A stretch of DNA of 64,000 nucleotides from Polytrichum commune (GCA_950295325.1 OX485804.1:6078001-6142000), one strand, 5' to 3'; shown: positions 35,405 to 48,452, numbered from the stretch's first letter. Program-made: numbers and translations. The notes: generated by a model not told the origin, from the letters alone.

Positions 35405-35412
35405 ATTGCCCC

Positions 35413-37600
35413 GAGCTAGGTACGGTGACTTGCCTCCCCACAATATAAGGGACCCTAAGTTGGCAGAATGGGTCGGGCGTTGGGTGTAAGATAGGAAGGG
35501 CATGTCGGCTCTATGTATTCCTCAATCAATCAATGTTGAAGCCCTTTCACTCTCGCGTGCAACCTCATGCTTGGCTCAATGAATTAGATAACATAATTCA
35601 TGTGGTGTACTACAAATATGTTGGTCTTTTCTAATGTATTTTAACAAGAAAACGGTAGAACCGTGAGGCTCTGTCCTTTGCTATGAAAGACTATAATTGT
35701 AGCTAATTACTTTGCTCATGCCAATCCATGGCTATTCACTATACTAAACCTTTCATGGATTTTGTGCACCTTCTTCTCAAATACGGGTCAAGAATTGAAG
35801 CTACTCATTTATCACCCGAAAATTTTAAAATAAATAATCAAGAACTGCCGAAATAACTATAGTTAACATCCACATTACATAAAGTGGACCAAAAACAACA
35901 AGAACAAGAAACGTCCAAGTGTGAACACAAAGTGGTTAGGAAATTTGCTCTTGAAATGAAGAAGTTGATGCATAGTCTCTATCCTACAGACAGAGCCAAT
36001 AAAGGTTCCATTCATGTGAGCTAATGTGCTTATTTTATGGGTATGTTTTGGAAAGTTATCGGCTAAGGGGGGCATCTAATAAGATAGTGGATTTCTTCCA
36101 TATGTCTACAAATCCAAGCTTGGATTATATACGTTACGCCAAAAAGAGAGCTACCCCTCTCTCTTTTCAAATCCCGGTGACCCTGCTTTTTAAAGAATAC
36201 ATTGGATAAAATGAAATTGTTAGATTCATCCCACGAAAAAAAATTCATCAAAAGATAGTGTTAGTTGTACTAGTTGACCAATTCCTACAACCTATGAACT
36301 TAGTTGCAAGCTCCACAGATTCATGTAGACGAATACACCTCTTATCCATCCAACATAGAAAAATGAACCCCCTTAACAATTCGTGACCAATTCATCTCAA
36401 ATAACTTCGACTAGAGTAATATGAGGTCTGTGAAGCTAATTTGGGAGTCAAATAAACCGAAAAACGAATTCCTCAAAACTTCACGTTATTGTTTTGGGCT
36501 TCTATATATGTCGAATGAATAAGAGGTACGCTCGTGTGCAATAATCCCGTTTCACCTAATCTCCATCGGTGGCATGTATATCTTGGGACAAGTCAAACCC
36601 AAACTCATGTGTAAATTAGATCAACAACTTTTTTTTTACTGCCACCGTTAAAAAAACAATTTTCACGCCCAGTCATGATTGAACTCATTGAGAGCGCTTC
36701 AGAAATTACCTCAGTCAAAATTAGTCCTTTCCTGATCATCTGTGGATCAAGTAAGTAGAAAGTTAGGTATCCCAAAATAGCGCAGTCCACGTCACCTGAA
36801 ACACTGGGCGACTGGAATTAGAGGCACTCAACCGCAGGTTAAGTAACTTAAAGCTCAATTTGGAGGACATAGTTGCAGTTAGCAGCAGCAGTAGTAGCAG
36901 CAGTTCAGTGCTCCTAGTTACGAAAAAAATCATTGACAACTTTGAAGCGATTCTCGGGATTTCACCTTCCATGACAAAATCGCGATTGCAGTCAGAAATT
37001 TAATGAGGGCTTTCTGATCAGTTTCAGTACTAAGTTAGATCGTTAATGGTGTTCAGTGTCACAAACGCTAAGCTTATTCGCAAAGAAGCCTAAACTAGAT
37101 GCCTACACATCTCAAATCATCATCATGTCCACTAATTGCATCATGTACGATAGTATTCGTCAACGTGAGTGATTTCTTAGCGTAGCACGTTGGAATACTT
37201 GAGATGATAGTTTTGCGTTTTAGTCTGTTGCGAGGGAAAAGTATAATTGAGCATGTTGATGGCAAGGCATCGTGTGTTTATGTTTTAGTATTCAGCAAGG
37301 AGAGATTCTTGGGCATACTAATGTCAAGTGTCATTTGCGCATACTTTTAGTCAACTTGTAGACTGTTGTGTAACATAGGCATACGCCTCGTTGTGCTATG
37401 GAATATACTCATGTAAGGATATTAGTAGCGACACTTGAATGTCAAGTGTCATGAGGTGATGGCTAGTAATGGTGAAGTTGTTGATCATCAGTGGAGCCTC
37501 GCATACACCTAGAAGTAGGGTCAGTGGCACTATTATGCATGCATGTGACACTAAATACCATACACGGTGTATTGTAGACATGTTAGTTAAGTTACGTCAT
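35413..37600. other. Intergenic, nothing recognised
   Basis: AT-rich sequence with scattered short ORFs, no domain similarity and no clear repeat partner apart from a short GACACTAAATACCATACACG word near 37.55 kb that also occurs near 33.03 kb. Confidence 0.
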
Positions 37601-37604
37601 TATG

Positions 37605-37742
37605 AGGGCCGCTTTACACATGGACCAAGAGATGTGACCATGAACATCCAAAAGGCCTTGAAATTCATCCAAAGGCCGTACTACATGTAATGAAATATCA
37701 AATTTTGTAGTTGATGGGCCCTCGAGCTTAGTGTAAAGTGAA
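37605..37742. mobile_element. Miniature family B MITE (about 140 bp)
   Basis: Left end GAGGGCCGCTTTACACATGG; the right end in reverse reads CCACTTTCACTTTACACTAA. Internally GTGACCATGAA and AAAGGCC are shared with larger copies. Confidence 0.
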
Positions 37743-38679
37743 AGTGGACCATGTTGAGGGACCGCCACAAATTAGTAGGTAGTCTAGGACCCACCATGGC
37801 AATATAGTTTTTATAGGAGCCAATGGCAATGTGACTGATTAGCACGGCCCCTAGTTTTGCATTAATGTAGCTAACCCATTCCCAACCACCGCCCCATATC
37901 TGCAGCTTAGGCCGACCTATTTCCATGTAGCAAAATATCAATCGATGATTAGTGTTGACATGTCGTGGTCAAATCCTAACTTAGTCACATATGTTAGTGG
38001 CTAGGTTTAGATTGCGAACATATGTAGGTCCACAATTATTGACCGCGGGATTCGAGCGTTTTTGGTTTTGTAACCAACCGGTCATTGGAAGTAAGGTAGC
38101 CTAAATCATGAGTATAAGTTGAAGAGAACGTCCATAAAAAAAACTTCATAGTAATTTGGTTAGTGTGAAAACATTATATACAAATGTGAAATTGCTTCTT
38201 ATTGATATTTCTCCACATGAGGAATTTTTCCTTTGGTCATAGCTAAATTGCAAATATACTAAATTGCTCAACTGATTAAGAATGAGTCGGCTACCTTGGA
38301 CCCACCCCTATTTGATGGACCTAATGTAATATCCGGAAGACCATGAAACATCTTGCCAAGTGGGACATGATTTCGGTTTTTCCATCCATACAAATTTCTT
38401 CAGTCCCCCAAGCCTCGAGGTCTAGTGTTAAGCGAACTTGGACCATCTCCGGCTTCTCTACCAATCATATAATTTAGTATATCATGGGTCAAGGGCCCTT
38501 AAGCAAATTGTCATGTTTGTTAAATGAATAGGCTAATTAGACTTTCATCCTGCTAGGACCACTTGAAAAGGAAAGAAAATAACTTAAACCACAACTTAGG
38601 TAGGTGGGCCTATTTTAGTTACTTATCTAAATTGGACGCCGATAAGGTAGATGGGCTCTAATTGGTTACTTGTTTCCAA
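37743..38679. other. Intergenic, nothing recognised
   Basis: No gene or element is supported in this AT-rich stretch. Confidence 0.
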
Positions 38680-39420
38680 CTAGCCTACTTCTCCTAGGAT
38701 AGGAAACGCGTGATTAGTACAAGATGGTTGACAATCGGGATTAGTGCCAATTTCCTACAATTAACATGGTGTACGTGAAAACGTCACATGGCACACAAAA
38801 ATGTTCACAAATGACGTTTTCTCAAATACAAGGAAGGACAACTTGAATTGGTCTTTGGAGGCAACTTTTGCCAACTACATGTGGGTGTGTTTACAAAATG
38901 CTAGTAGCATGTGCAAGTGATAACGAGGGGAGAAGCCTTTTTATATCATATATGTTACGTTCTTTGTTGTTACTTCAAACACTCTTGATAGCAGTCAAAA
39001 CATAACATTCATGATATAAAAAGACTTCTTCTTTACTCCATGAACTTGTACCATAGGTGCCATTATAAGTAGTTTCAAAATGCAACTTTTTCCAAAGTTA
39101 AAGTGCACTACAAGACTAGAAACTAAGCCGGCCTTCAAAAAAAAGTCACATGTGAATGTGACATTTTCATGAATACTATGTTAAATTGAGGAGCTCATAT
39201 GAATATCTTATTCATTATCAAAATGAAGATTCTCATGTTCATCAAATGTTCATATAGGTGTCTCAAATATGTTGACTATTGAAGTATGGGAGTTATCGTG
39301 TTTTGGTCATGCAATCCAATCTCTTTCAAACACAAGTTTATTTGGTATCCGTTCTTGGTACTACACCAAACCATGTGCCTCTCATATGTAAGCGCCATGA
39401 TGATAAGAGATATACACAAA
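38680..39420 (+). repeat. Dispersed repeat family C, forward copy (interrupted)
   Basis: The first half (CTACTTCTCCTAGG, ACAAGATGGTTGACAA) lies at about 38688-38790. The second half (GAGCTCATATGAATATCTTA, TTTCAAACACAAG and TTGGTATCCGTTCTTGG) lies at about 39190-39400. The extra DNA between them suggests an insertion or rearrangement. Confidence 0.
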
Positions 39421-39739
39421 TAAAGGATGGCTACCATATTTGGGTGGCATATTAGTAGGGTTTAATCTTAACAACAAACACTAAGAAGGCAATTGTTCAA
39501 AAGATGTTAGACTAGGTGCTCAAGATTTCTTAACCAGAATGAGTTCAAGACTTTATGTATTTGGAGGATGATCTATATGATTATTTAAGAACAAATCGAA
39601 TCTTCAATCGGGTATTGCATTACAAATACCTATAAGCTCCCAAAATCATGCCAAGGAAGAAGGCTACAACTTTGATGAAGATTTGCTAAACATCTTGAAC
39701 CAACCACATGTTTAATCTCATGGTAAATTGCTCGATTGA

Positions 39740-39760
39740 ACACACACACACACACACACA
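39740..39760. repeat. (CA)n microsatellite
   Basis: About ten CA units in AT-rich intergenic DNA. Confidence 0.
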
Positions 39761-39829
39761 ATATGCTAGTTGCACATGCAACAACAAACCAACCCATTGC
39801 ATTTCCCATGGAACTACACATGGTATTTA

Positions 39830-40050
39830 GTGTCAAAATTATAATTGTCTTGCTCTATACTAATTGTAAACCCCGGCGTAGTGTCACCAACACCAAACGT
39901 TAACCCGACATTATTTGCCACTCCTTGTAATAAAACATAAAAATAAAAAATCGTTTTTTGGGGGGGCTATAAATTTACAGTGTTGCAATTATATCACTTA
40001 CGAAGTGACATTTCATACACATTTCAATCATCCATGACAGTATCTCATCA
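39830..40050 (+). repeat. Dispersed repeat family D copy
   Basis: Matches the 27.4-27.6 kb copy in order: TAATTGTAAAC, GTAGTGTCACCAACACCAAA, GTTAACCC.ACAT, GTGTTGCAATTA, CAATCATCCATGACA. Confidence 0.
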
Positions 40051-40299
40051 ATTCCAATTGTGACACTGGAATGTTGAATAAAAGACTGACAATTTGGATA
40101 AAGTAGTACCGTTACCACTTCGGCACCAATCAGGCTATTTTAAGGAAAGACCAAAAGTACTGCATTTTAAGAATATAAAATAATGATATGGGAAAACTGA
40201 AAATTGCTTTGAATCCGGGATTGCCGAATCTAAACATGGGAATCATACTTCTTATTCGCTCATAGATTAGCCCGAAGTGGTAAAGGTGCTACAGTCATG

Positions 40300-40810
40300 A
40301 ACAATTTGCGGAGAAAATGAGCATGAACAGCCCGCAATTCGTCGAGGAAACAATAATCGAGAGCCGTAACAAGACATGCGAAGATGCAGAGAATCCTACT
40401 GAAGCTTTGGTCTCATACACTTCAGGTAGAATCTGACGGAGACAGGGAGAAGATTTCCACAACCCCTGATTCACCAGCTCATATATACACCTCCTGACAA
40501 TCCCCATGTCGACAATTCCGATCACGAGCAATTTGGGGAGAAATTGAGAATCGGCAGCCCGCATGAATTCGTCGAGGAAACAAGAACCTCGATCGCTCAC
40601 AGGACACGCCAAGGGTGCAGAGAACTTGCTCAAGGTGCAAAACACGCAACTGAGAACCCTACCGAATTAGCTTTGGCCTCAGACTAAGGCCTTATATATA
40701 TACTCAGGCAGAGCCCAAGAAGCGCACTGAAACACCCCGCGAGAGTCACCAGCTTCTTATACACCTCCTGACAGTGCGTGGCCGCGTTGACAGAATTTCG
40801 GAAAACGAAC
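40300..40810. repeat. Diverged tandem duplication of a 230-280 bp unit
   Basis: Two units (about 40300-40528 and 40529-40810) share CAATTTG.GGAGAAA, CAGCCCGCA then ATTCGTCGAGGAAACAA, GATGCAGAGAA/GGTGCAGAGAA, and TATACACCTCCTGACA. On the minus strand parts of both units are open, and the homologous reading includes a RRCIYELV-like versus QEVYKKLV-like segment, but no family is recognised. It may be a duplicated relic of a small gene or of a transposon protein. Confidence 0.
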
Positions 40811-41748
40811 AGAATCCCGAGGAAATGATGACCACCAACATCCCGAAGTTCACAATTTCCGACGTCACCAAACTCGCAGCAGAAGTAGGCTATATGAATA
40901 TGCATGAGAATCTGATCAACATGTCCCGATGGTCTTGCTCAATACTAATTGCGACACTGGAATTTTGAAAAAGATTGGCAAAAACTCACGGAGGCAATTG
41001 AGCCTTGAAAATGCACACCACAGAGCAAGCAAGTCGTAGGACCTGGCCCGAACTCTCGCAATGGGGGAGAGGAGCAATGATTCTCCGAGTCTTAATTTAA
41101 GGCCCATGACTTTTTTGTTGCAACCTGAATTGGTGGAGCGACGTGAAAGAGCACATCACTTAAACAGAATACTAGGACTCGAATTAATACACATGCAAAC
41201 GATGGGCGAAAACGAAACCTGAAAGAAACGAAGAGAGTACAAGATTCCTAACACGTTTCTCTAAAACCTCTTCATCGTGCACATCCGGTCGGAAGCAACC
41301 CACAAGCGTGCAGAACAAAAGAGGGGTGCATATCATTAACTTCGTTGTTGGTGCAGATCATGCTTGCCGCTAAGCTTAGGCATATCTCATCGATCGCATG
41401 CAGCAAACTCTGAAGCAGACAAGAAGCAGAAGAAGAACTCCGGTCTTTGACAAAGAGGTCGGAGTGAATAGAGTGTCTGTTCGTAAAACATCTTTGGTCA
41501 CACCCTAAGGCAATGGCATTAGATGTAAAACTACTTCACCCCTGGCACAAGGAGCACTTAGGATGGTGGCTGGGTCGAGAGAAGGGTAGCCGAGAAGAGA
41601 AAGGCAAGGTTTTGGCCAATGGATGAACTTCTCCATCTTCCATGAGAATATTCGTTCATTGATTCCTAAGAAGTGTCATTTTGGAAAGTTAATATAGTCA
41701 CATAAAATACCATATGACACTAAGTATCATATTTAGTGTAGCTACTTA
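40811..41748. other. Intergenic, with a partial family D copy
   Basis: No exon is supported. The end (41605-41745) contains GGCCAATGGATGAACT, TAAGAAGTGTCAT and ACCATATGACACTAA, which are shared with repeat family D at 27.6 kb. Confidence 0.
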
Positions 41749-42299
41749 GGGCCAGTTTACACCATAGCTCATGAAGTCGGACCATGAAGATGGCCTTTTC
41801 TCATGGTCTGACTTGATGGTCCACCTTCCATGGTTCGGTTTCTTGAAATTTCATTTTACAAAGTCTTTGGGCCCCTCACTAAGTGTGAACTCAATGTGGA
41901 CCAAGATGAATGACCATGTACCAAAGTGCATGTGCTTTTTTTTAATATATGTCCAAAAAGTGCCCTTTTGGAAAATAAAAATTCAAGTTTGACCATTCTT
42001 TAGTCTTCTCTTGTCTTCATCTTTTCTTCCCCCCAAGAAAAATTATTCAAAATTCCTTATAATAATATTTCCCTTTTTTTCTACCATAACACCTCTTTGG
42101 CCTCTCCCACCGCAAAACCCGTTGGACCATGTCAATGAATAACGTAGGCCTTAAAATATGTCTTTTGGGGACCTCAAATTCCATGGTCACTTTGACATTT
42201 TTTTCCTTTGCATAAGCTGAAGTGGTCTCAAGACGAGCCAATCACAATTTTTACAGGGCCTCGGGATGATTTCATGGGTCCATGATGTTAACAACCCCT
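41749..42299 (+). mobile_element. MITE-like element, family A, with target duplication (MULE-like)
   Basis: Begins GGGCCAGTTTACACCATAGC; the right end in reverse reads AGGGGTTGTTAACATCATGG, and both continue into a CATGAA word. The element is flanked by identical 10-bp repeats TAGCTACTTA at 41739-41748 and 42300-42309. A duplication of about 9-10 bp is the Mutator-like (MULE) signature, so I class it as a MULE-type MITE. No coding capacity. Confidence 0.
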
Positions 42300-42676
42300 T
42301 AGCTACTTACCAATGTCAGAACCTCCATTTGTTTCAACTTTTGCGTTGTTGAGCTTGGATTTGTGAGGGAGGTTGGAAACTCGTGTTGCACTTCTTGCAA
42401 GCTTTGCATGTAGAACCAAAACATGAATGGGAGTGTGCCCCCAAAAAAAAATGAAAAAAAAATCATCACATAAATATGTAACATTCCCATTGGATGAACA
42501 CACACACACACCCCAAATAGATAGAAACTCCGGTCCCTTTTTAGCAAGGGGCCGGCGTAAATAAAGTGTTCGTTCGTAATGTCAATGACCCGATGCCCAC
42601 CAGACAAGGGGACATTGGGGCAATACTACTCTCCCCTTTCGAGGATGGGCACTATAGTGACACACTGTACTAGTTC

Positions 42677-42892
42677 CTAGCTAGCCACTAGTGCCTTGAA
42701 GATACCGGACATGGTATCCCCCCAAAGGGCTTTGAGGTACCCATACAACAAGGTCCAAGGACCCCCCACCATAGTTGGGTGAACTAATAAGGTGGTGAGC
42801 ACCACGCCGGCATGGGGAATAGAACCCACAACCTCCTCATTGGGGGCCATGATCCCTAACCACCAAGCCAAGGCCCGTGGTGCCTCACACAC
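42677..42892 (-). mobile_element. tRNA-derived SINE
   Basis: On the minus strand an A-box-like TGGCTTGGTGG (42860-42870) is followed about 35 bases later by a B-box-like GGTTCTATTCC (42816-42826, one mismatch to GGTTCGATTCC). This is the internal RNA polymerase III promoter arrangement of tRNA genes and SINEs. About 130 bases of unrelated body follow, and no complete tRNA cloverleaf is visible. No poly(A) or T tail could be defined, so the 3' limit is approximate. Confidence 0.
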
Positions 42893-44590
42893 ACCCCATT
42901 TAACACTCGTTTGCCTTTTTTGTTGTTGTAGAGAACGGTGTGCATGTTAGCTTGCAAAGTCCACAATTTGGGTTCAACTTCAATGTCCAACCCTAAGATA
43001 CGAAACGAGACCACACAAGTTTCCACAACACCTTATCAAGAGGCACTGTAAGGTACATGGGTGTTATTCTGTTTGTCTTCCATGTTCTCCAACTTCTACA
43101 AATTGTAATTCCACAAAGATCAACAAAATGAACCATCAACAAAACACACAAAAAAGGGGTTCAAATTTGGACCTCTTGTGAATTAGTAACGATTTTCAGA
43201 TGTACATGTTTGTTGATTTTTAAAAATTGAATACATGGATCCTCCCAGTCATGTTCACTACTACTAAGTGTGGAGTAATTAATCAAAAATGAAGATGTCG
43301 TCCAATCTCTTTGCAACACGTGCTTTTACGTTCTTTATTCTTTGATCCTCATCTAAGCACACACCAATCAAATATAGATGTCCATTTGAGAAATGCAACC
43401 CTACACCATCCGCATACCTCAAGTAACTTAGGAGGTTCTCGATGATGAGAAAGAATTGATTGCAACATGCATGCCTATCATCCATCAAGCTCCTTATAGG
43501 ATGATGGGTTAAATCATCTCAAATGTGCCTATCTAGACTCATTCAAAGTCTTTTAGGTCTTTAATTGTCAACTCCCAACTAAATACTACTTTGTTTGAGG
43601 GTATTTTCGTTGGATGGATCATGCGTGCTCTTTTGGACAACTTGCACATGATTATGGGATAAATCCCTATCACTGTCTAGATGTTGATTCATGGCACAAG
43701 TTCCACCAAACCTTATTGGCATATTGTAACAAGTAACTTGCACAAGCTTTTGAAGTTCGATCACTACATCGAGTATGATAAATATTGTCAACCACACTAT
43801 TTTAAGCTTATTTTCCATTCCTAAAATGTTTGGGGGTATTAATATTGTGGTTGCAACTTAAATACCAATCCAAATTGTTTAACATCAAGTATTTACCTTG
43901 ACTTTCTAGCAGCTTGGGCATCTTTTTGCCTAATAACTAATTAGAGTGCGAAAGTAAGTTAGGCAACCCAAAAAATAATATTCTAAGATTGGGCATATTC
44001 AAAAAGTAATTCATAATAAGTTAGACATTCATCCAAGTTATTTCTACAATTTATGGATGGTTTTCTTGATTTCATCTATGGCGGCTACGATTAACCTAAA
44101 CACTTCCCTTAACCAATTCATGTAGCCATATGGGAAAGAGAATTTATAGACAACTCCCATGGATTTAGATAAGATAGATCATGTTTGTATTGTTTTTATA
44201 TCATGAGTGAGACTAATGCTGTGTGGAGACACTGTTGAAGTTATTTGATGCCACTTTGCTGGAGTCCAATGAATGTCACCTACATTATTGTGTTTTTTGG
44301 CACTCTTTGAATGTTATTTCTTTTTGGGACACTTAACGGGATTGATTTCCCATAAATTTAGGCACCTTTAAAATCAATCATTTTATGCTCAAGCTGCTAG
44401 AGAGCTACAATATGTTGCAGGTAACAATTATATTGGTTGGAAGTAGTGTGCATTTGAAGAATCTTTAAGCGATGATTATTTTTTTTTACAAAGGTGAGTA
44501 CATGATGAGGGCATGGCAAGTGTAACTAGGGTTCATATTATTTTCCAACGACGATAGTGTATATTTGCCTTACCACAAATGATTCAGCTT
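42893..44590. other. Intergenic with a partial family C fragment
   Basis: 43297-43395 (GTCCAATCTCTTTGCAACAC then GTGCTTTTACG) is a diverged piece of family C. Nothing else is supported. Confidence 0.
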
Positions 44591-44592
44591 CA

Positions 44593-44595
<3 letters not shown>

Positions 44596-44625
<30 letters not shown>
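44596..44625. repeat. (GA)n microsatellite
   Basis: A 30-base GA tract in intergenic DNA. Confidence 0.
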
Positions 44626-44627
<2 letters not shown>

Positions 44628-45510
44628 ACCTTGATCATAGCCGTGAGCTCATGTGTGAACATGTAGTGGTTCATTGAGCATGGATGTAGGACAAATGCCA
44701 CCATAAATTGCAAATGACATGTGTACACCAAGATCAAATATGGGTCATTTAAGCACAAACACTAAACCATCTTACAAAAATAAGAACCACATTCACTTGT
44801 AAACGCATAGGGATTCAAGGTTAAACTAAAACGTACCACAATAAAATTAGAGATCTTACTTGGAGGTTGACATATAAATGAAGGTTGTACGGAGTAAGTA
44901 TTGAACTACATCATATGGTTTGGAATAAGGATCATCATCGTTGATCTCCATCAATTTATTCTAGAAGCACTTTCTCCTTTAAGAAAAAGGTTGGAATTCC
45001 AATTGAATCAAAATCACCTTATCTTTCATTTAATTGGCAAAAAATGTGGAGTATGTAACTAGATGGGATAAAATGAATTATTAATGTCACCAACTTTGTT
45101 ATCTGCTTCCAAATGGTAAAATTTTGTAGTGCCGCAATGCTTTAGCCATTCATCCAATTGAATACTAAGAAAAGGGTTCACGCCAAGTGCTTGTTTGCCA
45201 GTCTCTGTGCCAAGCAACGCTTAACCCTAAAGACAGGCAGCATCCACATGCATGAAAAATTGTTTACTCCAAGTCTTACTGCTATCCTACGAGGTTCAAT
45301 ATAAATTTGGAGTATCGTCACTATCCTTAAAAACAAAATCTAATTGAACAAGACTTGTTGCACATATCTATGCTTGGAAAATAAGAGGGTGACTGTGGGG
45401 CCTAGATGAAGACATAAAGTAGCTCCACAATTGGATCTCTTTTCGATATGCTACAAGTTGTCATATCATCCCAGACAACTTCGAGTTGTAACATCCATAA
45501 AGAGGACAAT

Positions 45511-45911
45511 GAGGGCCACTTTACACTAGAGCTTGAAGTGAAATGAAGTGAAGGTGAAAAGTGGCAAGTACAGTAGTAAGCCCTAATTATGATCTACTTT
45601 CACTTCACACTCTAGTGAAAGTGTTTCATGGTTCACCGGATATTGCATTAGGGTCTAACGCAAAACAAAAGGCTTGGACTATCAATTAAAACTCAATGAA
45701 TTCCATATACATTATATTGCCATGATTGAGACTCGAACCGATACATATGTTGCAATACCTCAACATCGCCTACTTTCACTCCACACAATGCTTGAGGGCC
45801 CATCAATTGCAAAATTGATTTTTTATTTCCTATGGTTTGGCCTTTGGATGATTTCCAAGGGCTATAGATTTTCCTAGTCATGGTTTTTGGTCGATGTGTA
45901 AAGTGGCCCTG
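45511..45911. mobile_element. MITE-like element, family B (about 0.4 kb)
   Basis: Left end GAGGGCCACTTTACACTAGA, right end in reverse CAGGGCCACTTTACACATCG. A near-palindromic stretch of GAAGTGAAGTGAAAG-type words lies close to the left end. No clear target duplication. Confidence 0.
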
Positions 45912-48259
45912 ACACTAAGCTCAACAAAACTTTATTTCATGATTAAGTACATGCCATAACTTTATTTGTTGGGTTTTTAATTTTAATAAATTTGGAAATT
46001 TCCATGATTAAATGTAAACTATCTCTCGAAAGGAAAAAGTCGTGGTCATAGTAGATGGTCGAATCAAGAAGAAATGGATGTGAGTGTTGTGTGGTTGCAA
46101 GGCGATGTGAACTGATGTGTGATGAAATGACATGCGGTTTTGGAGATTAGGGTTTTGAGATACCTCTAAGTGGTCGGACCAGTTTTTAACGCATGTTTGG
46201 TGGTGGTTGTGTTTGTGTTGATGTGTTGTGTTTGTTGGGGCGGTTGTCCGTTGAGGGATCTCTCATGGCGACTCCATCCGCTCCATATCTGGGTTGTTGC
46301 GCTGTAAAAGTGTTTGTTGAAGACATGTTTGCCTTAGATTAACTGCACCGAACATGTGCCTACCATAGTACCTAAACAATTTCATCATATAGAGAAACAA
46401 TTTCAAATGTAAAAATTAAAATAAGGTTACACTTGGCTCGGGGGTTCTTTGAGGTGAGAGGGAATTATTGTATACAAGCATACCTCTGATCCATCAATCA
46501 CAAAGACTTGACTCCTATAAATTTTTGGTTGATTCATCTCAAATGACATCGGGTAGACTAATTTGGGATCTTTAAAACTTATTATGGTGTCAAATCAACT
46601 AGAGAAGTATCCTCCATGATGTATACTATTTCATGACTTTTATGTTGGATGAAATGAGAGGTATGTTCATACACGTAAATTCTCTCTTTCCGTTATTTGA
46701 TGCAAACCACAATATAGTAAAACAAGTCTCACGTGGAGAGTCTTTTAGGTCACATCAACCTTGCCTCTAGCCGACAACGCTCCATCATTTTTTTGAACAA
46801 TTCCGCCATTTTCTTTTTCTTTCTTTCTTTAGTTATCCTTTGTGTTAACAATGTTGAGAAAAGAAATGGACGTTGTTTTCCATTGCAAGAGTAGGTCATG
46901 TACAACCGAGAGAAGAGCGCATGCCCCGGGACTAAGTTGCACCTTATGTCCAAGAGTCCTCTCACCGGATAGTGAGTGCTTACCTAACATAAGTACCACG
47001 ACCGTCCTTAAAGCAAAACAAAAAGGGCCACCCATCTCAATCATGCATGCAATCAACCCGTGCCAATTAGCAAATGCTTCCAAGAATTGGTTGTTTATTA
47101 GAGTTATGTGTAAGGTCGAGGCATCCATAGTCGACAAGGTCATTAGCAAATTAATTTGAGCTTAGTTTTAAAATGACAAAGGCCTTTCATATGGTAAGTC
47201 ACAAAAATTATCACCTCAATGTTAATGAGAAATGTTCTATATCTTTAACTTCCAAGTTAATTTCATGTTATATTGATGGTTTCACTTCGGGAATGTAGTC
47301 CCAATTAATTACTTGTTTACAAAGTGGAAGTGAACATGTATATTGGATTTTGGGCCTTGAAGTCGAGGTGCACTTAAATATGGGTTTTGTGGAATAACTT
47401 AGGCGGCCTTGAAGAATGCAAGGATAACTATTTCTTGAACTCGGGCGGGGCGGGCAATGTTTTCGGTCGGGTTCAAAAAAGTTTTTCTAGGGTTGTCAGA
47501 GGGCTGCGGGTGGTCGCAATCCCTGACCCCTTTCCTTAAAAAACTTGTTGGGGGTGCTTTAGAGTCCGTCACTATGTTCGGGGAAAACCGACGGCTAGTT
47601 CATTATCAGCCGATGGATTTCCCCTCATGGCCGGTCCAAATTTCCAACCATCGGATGGCAATCCAATTGTAATTTCAATCCTCCGGCAATTAGCCGATGG
47701 ACCAGAAAATGTCCCGGAAATGTAGCCGATTCTTCTTGTGAGTTACTGGATTTCAGTCGGAAGCATCCAGAGCGCTATTTGTCTGGGGCATCTGATGATG
47801 CACTTGAGGAAATATCCTAAACCTTAAACTTTTTGAATTATGCATCCTTTCCATGACCAAATCCAATTGCTTCTATGAAGAATTGGGGGACCCTTGGCCT
47901 TCAAGCGGTGAAGGCATTGCTAGGTTTAATTCCTGCCAAGGATATTAACTCTTCAAATTTAAAGCTTTGAACATGCCTTTCAAGATTTTGTACTAAGAAA
48001 TGATTTCTAATAACTTTTCATACATTTTTTAAACAATTAGTGCCAATATGAATTCCATTTAATCGGATATTGGCCAATGAAAATATGAAAATATAGGCAA
48101 TTGGCCGATTGATTTTACAAAAGACCGGCTCTTGCCAATGTAAATTGGACAAAATCCGACCCTTTGTAGCAACTACCGGCAATTAGCCACTACCGGCAAT
48201 TAGCCACTAAGGCTTCAAAAACTTCCCGAACTCTGGTCCGTCACACAAAACTCCTTTCC
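45912..48259. other. Intergenic, repeat-like, no gene seen
   Basis: AT-rich to about 47.4 kb. From 47.5 to 48.24 kb there are many CCGATGG, GCCGATT and CCGGCAATTAGCC words, including a local tandem (ACTACCGGCAATTAGCC repeated at about 48172-48208). This resembles the style of 200-480 and 1.5-1.7 kb, and is probably transposon debris. Confidence 0.
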
Positions 48260-48370
48260 ACTAACTAGGCACGAAATACTATGAGATCTTAGTCCAATCT
48301 CTTTTGAACACGTGTCTTTTTGGTGTCCGTTCTGATCACATGCCACTCAAATATAGGGCTCCAAATTATT
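48260..48370 (+). repeat. Dispersed repeat family C fragment
   Basis: Contains TTAGTCCAATCTCTTTTGAA then CACGTGTCTTTTTGGTGTCC and CCACTCAAATATA, corresponding to the second half of family C. Confidence 0.
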
Positions 48371-48452
48371 GCTATGTTGGAATTCTAGGCACGTCTCCCT
48401 TACCTTAGCTTGTAGTGGAGAACGTTATCCTCATCCCCCCGAAGCTACCGTG

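Noticed and set aside
42677-42892. A functional tRNA gene
   Set aside because: A- and B-box-like motifs are present but no acceptor stem or anticodon arm can be drawn, and unrelated sequence continues; a SINE explains it better.
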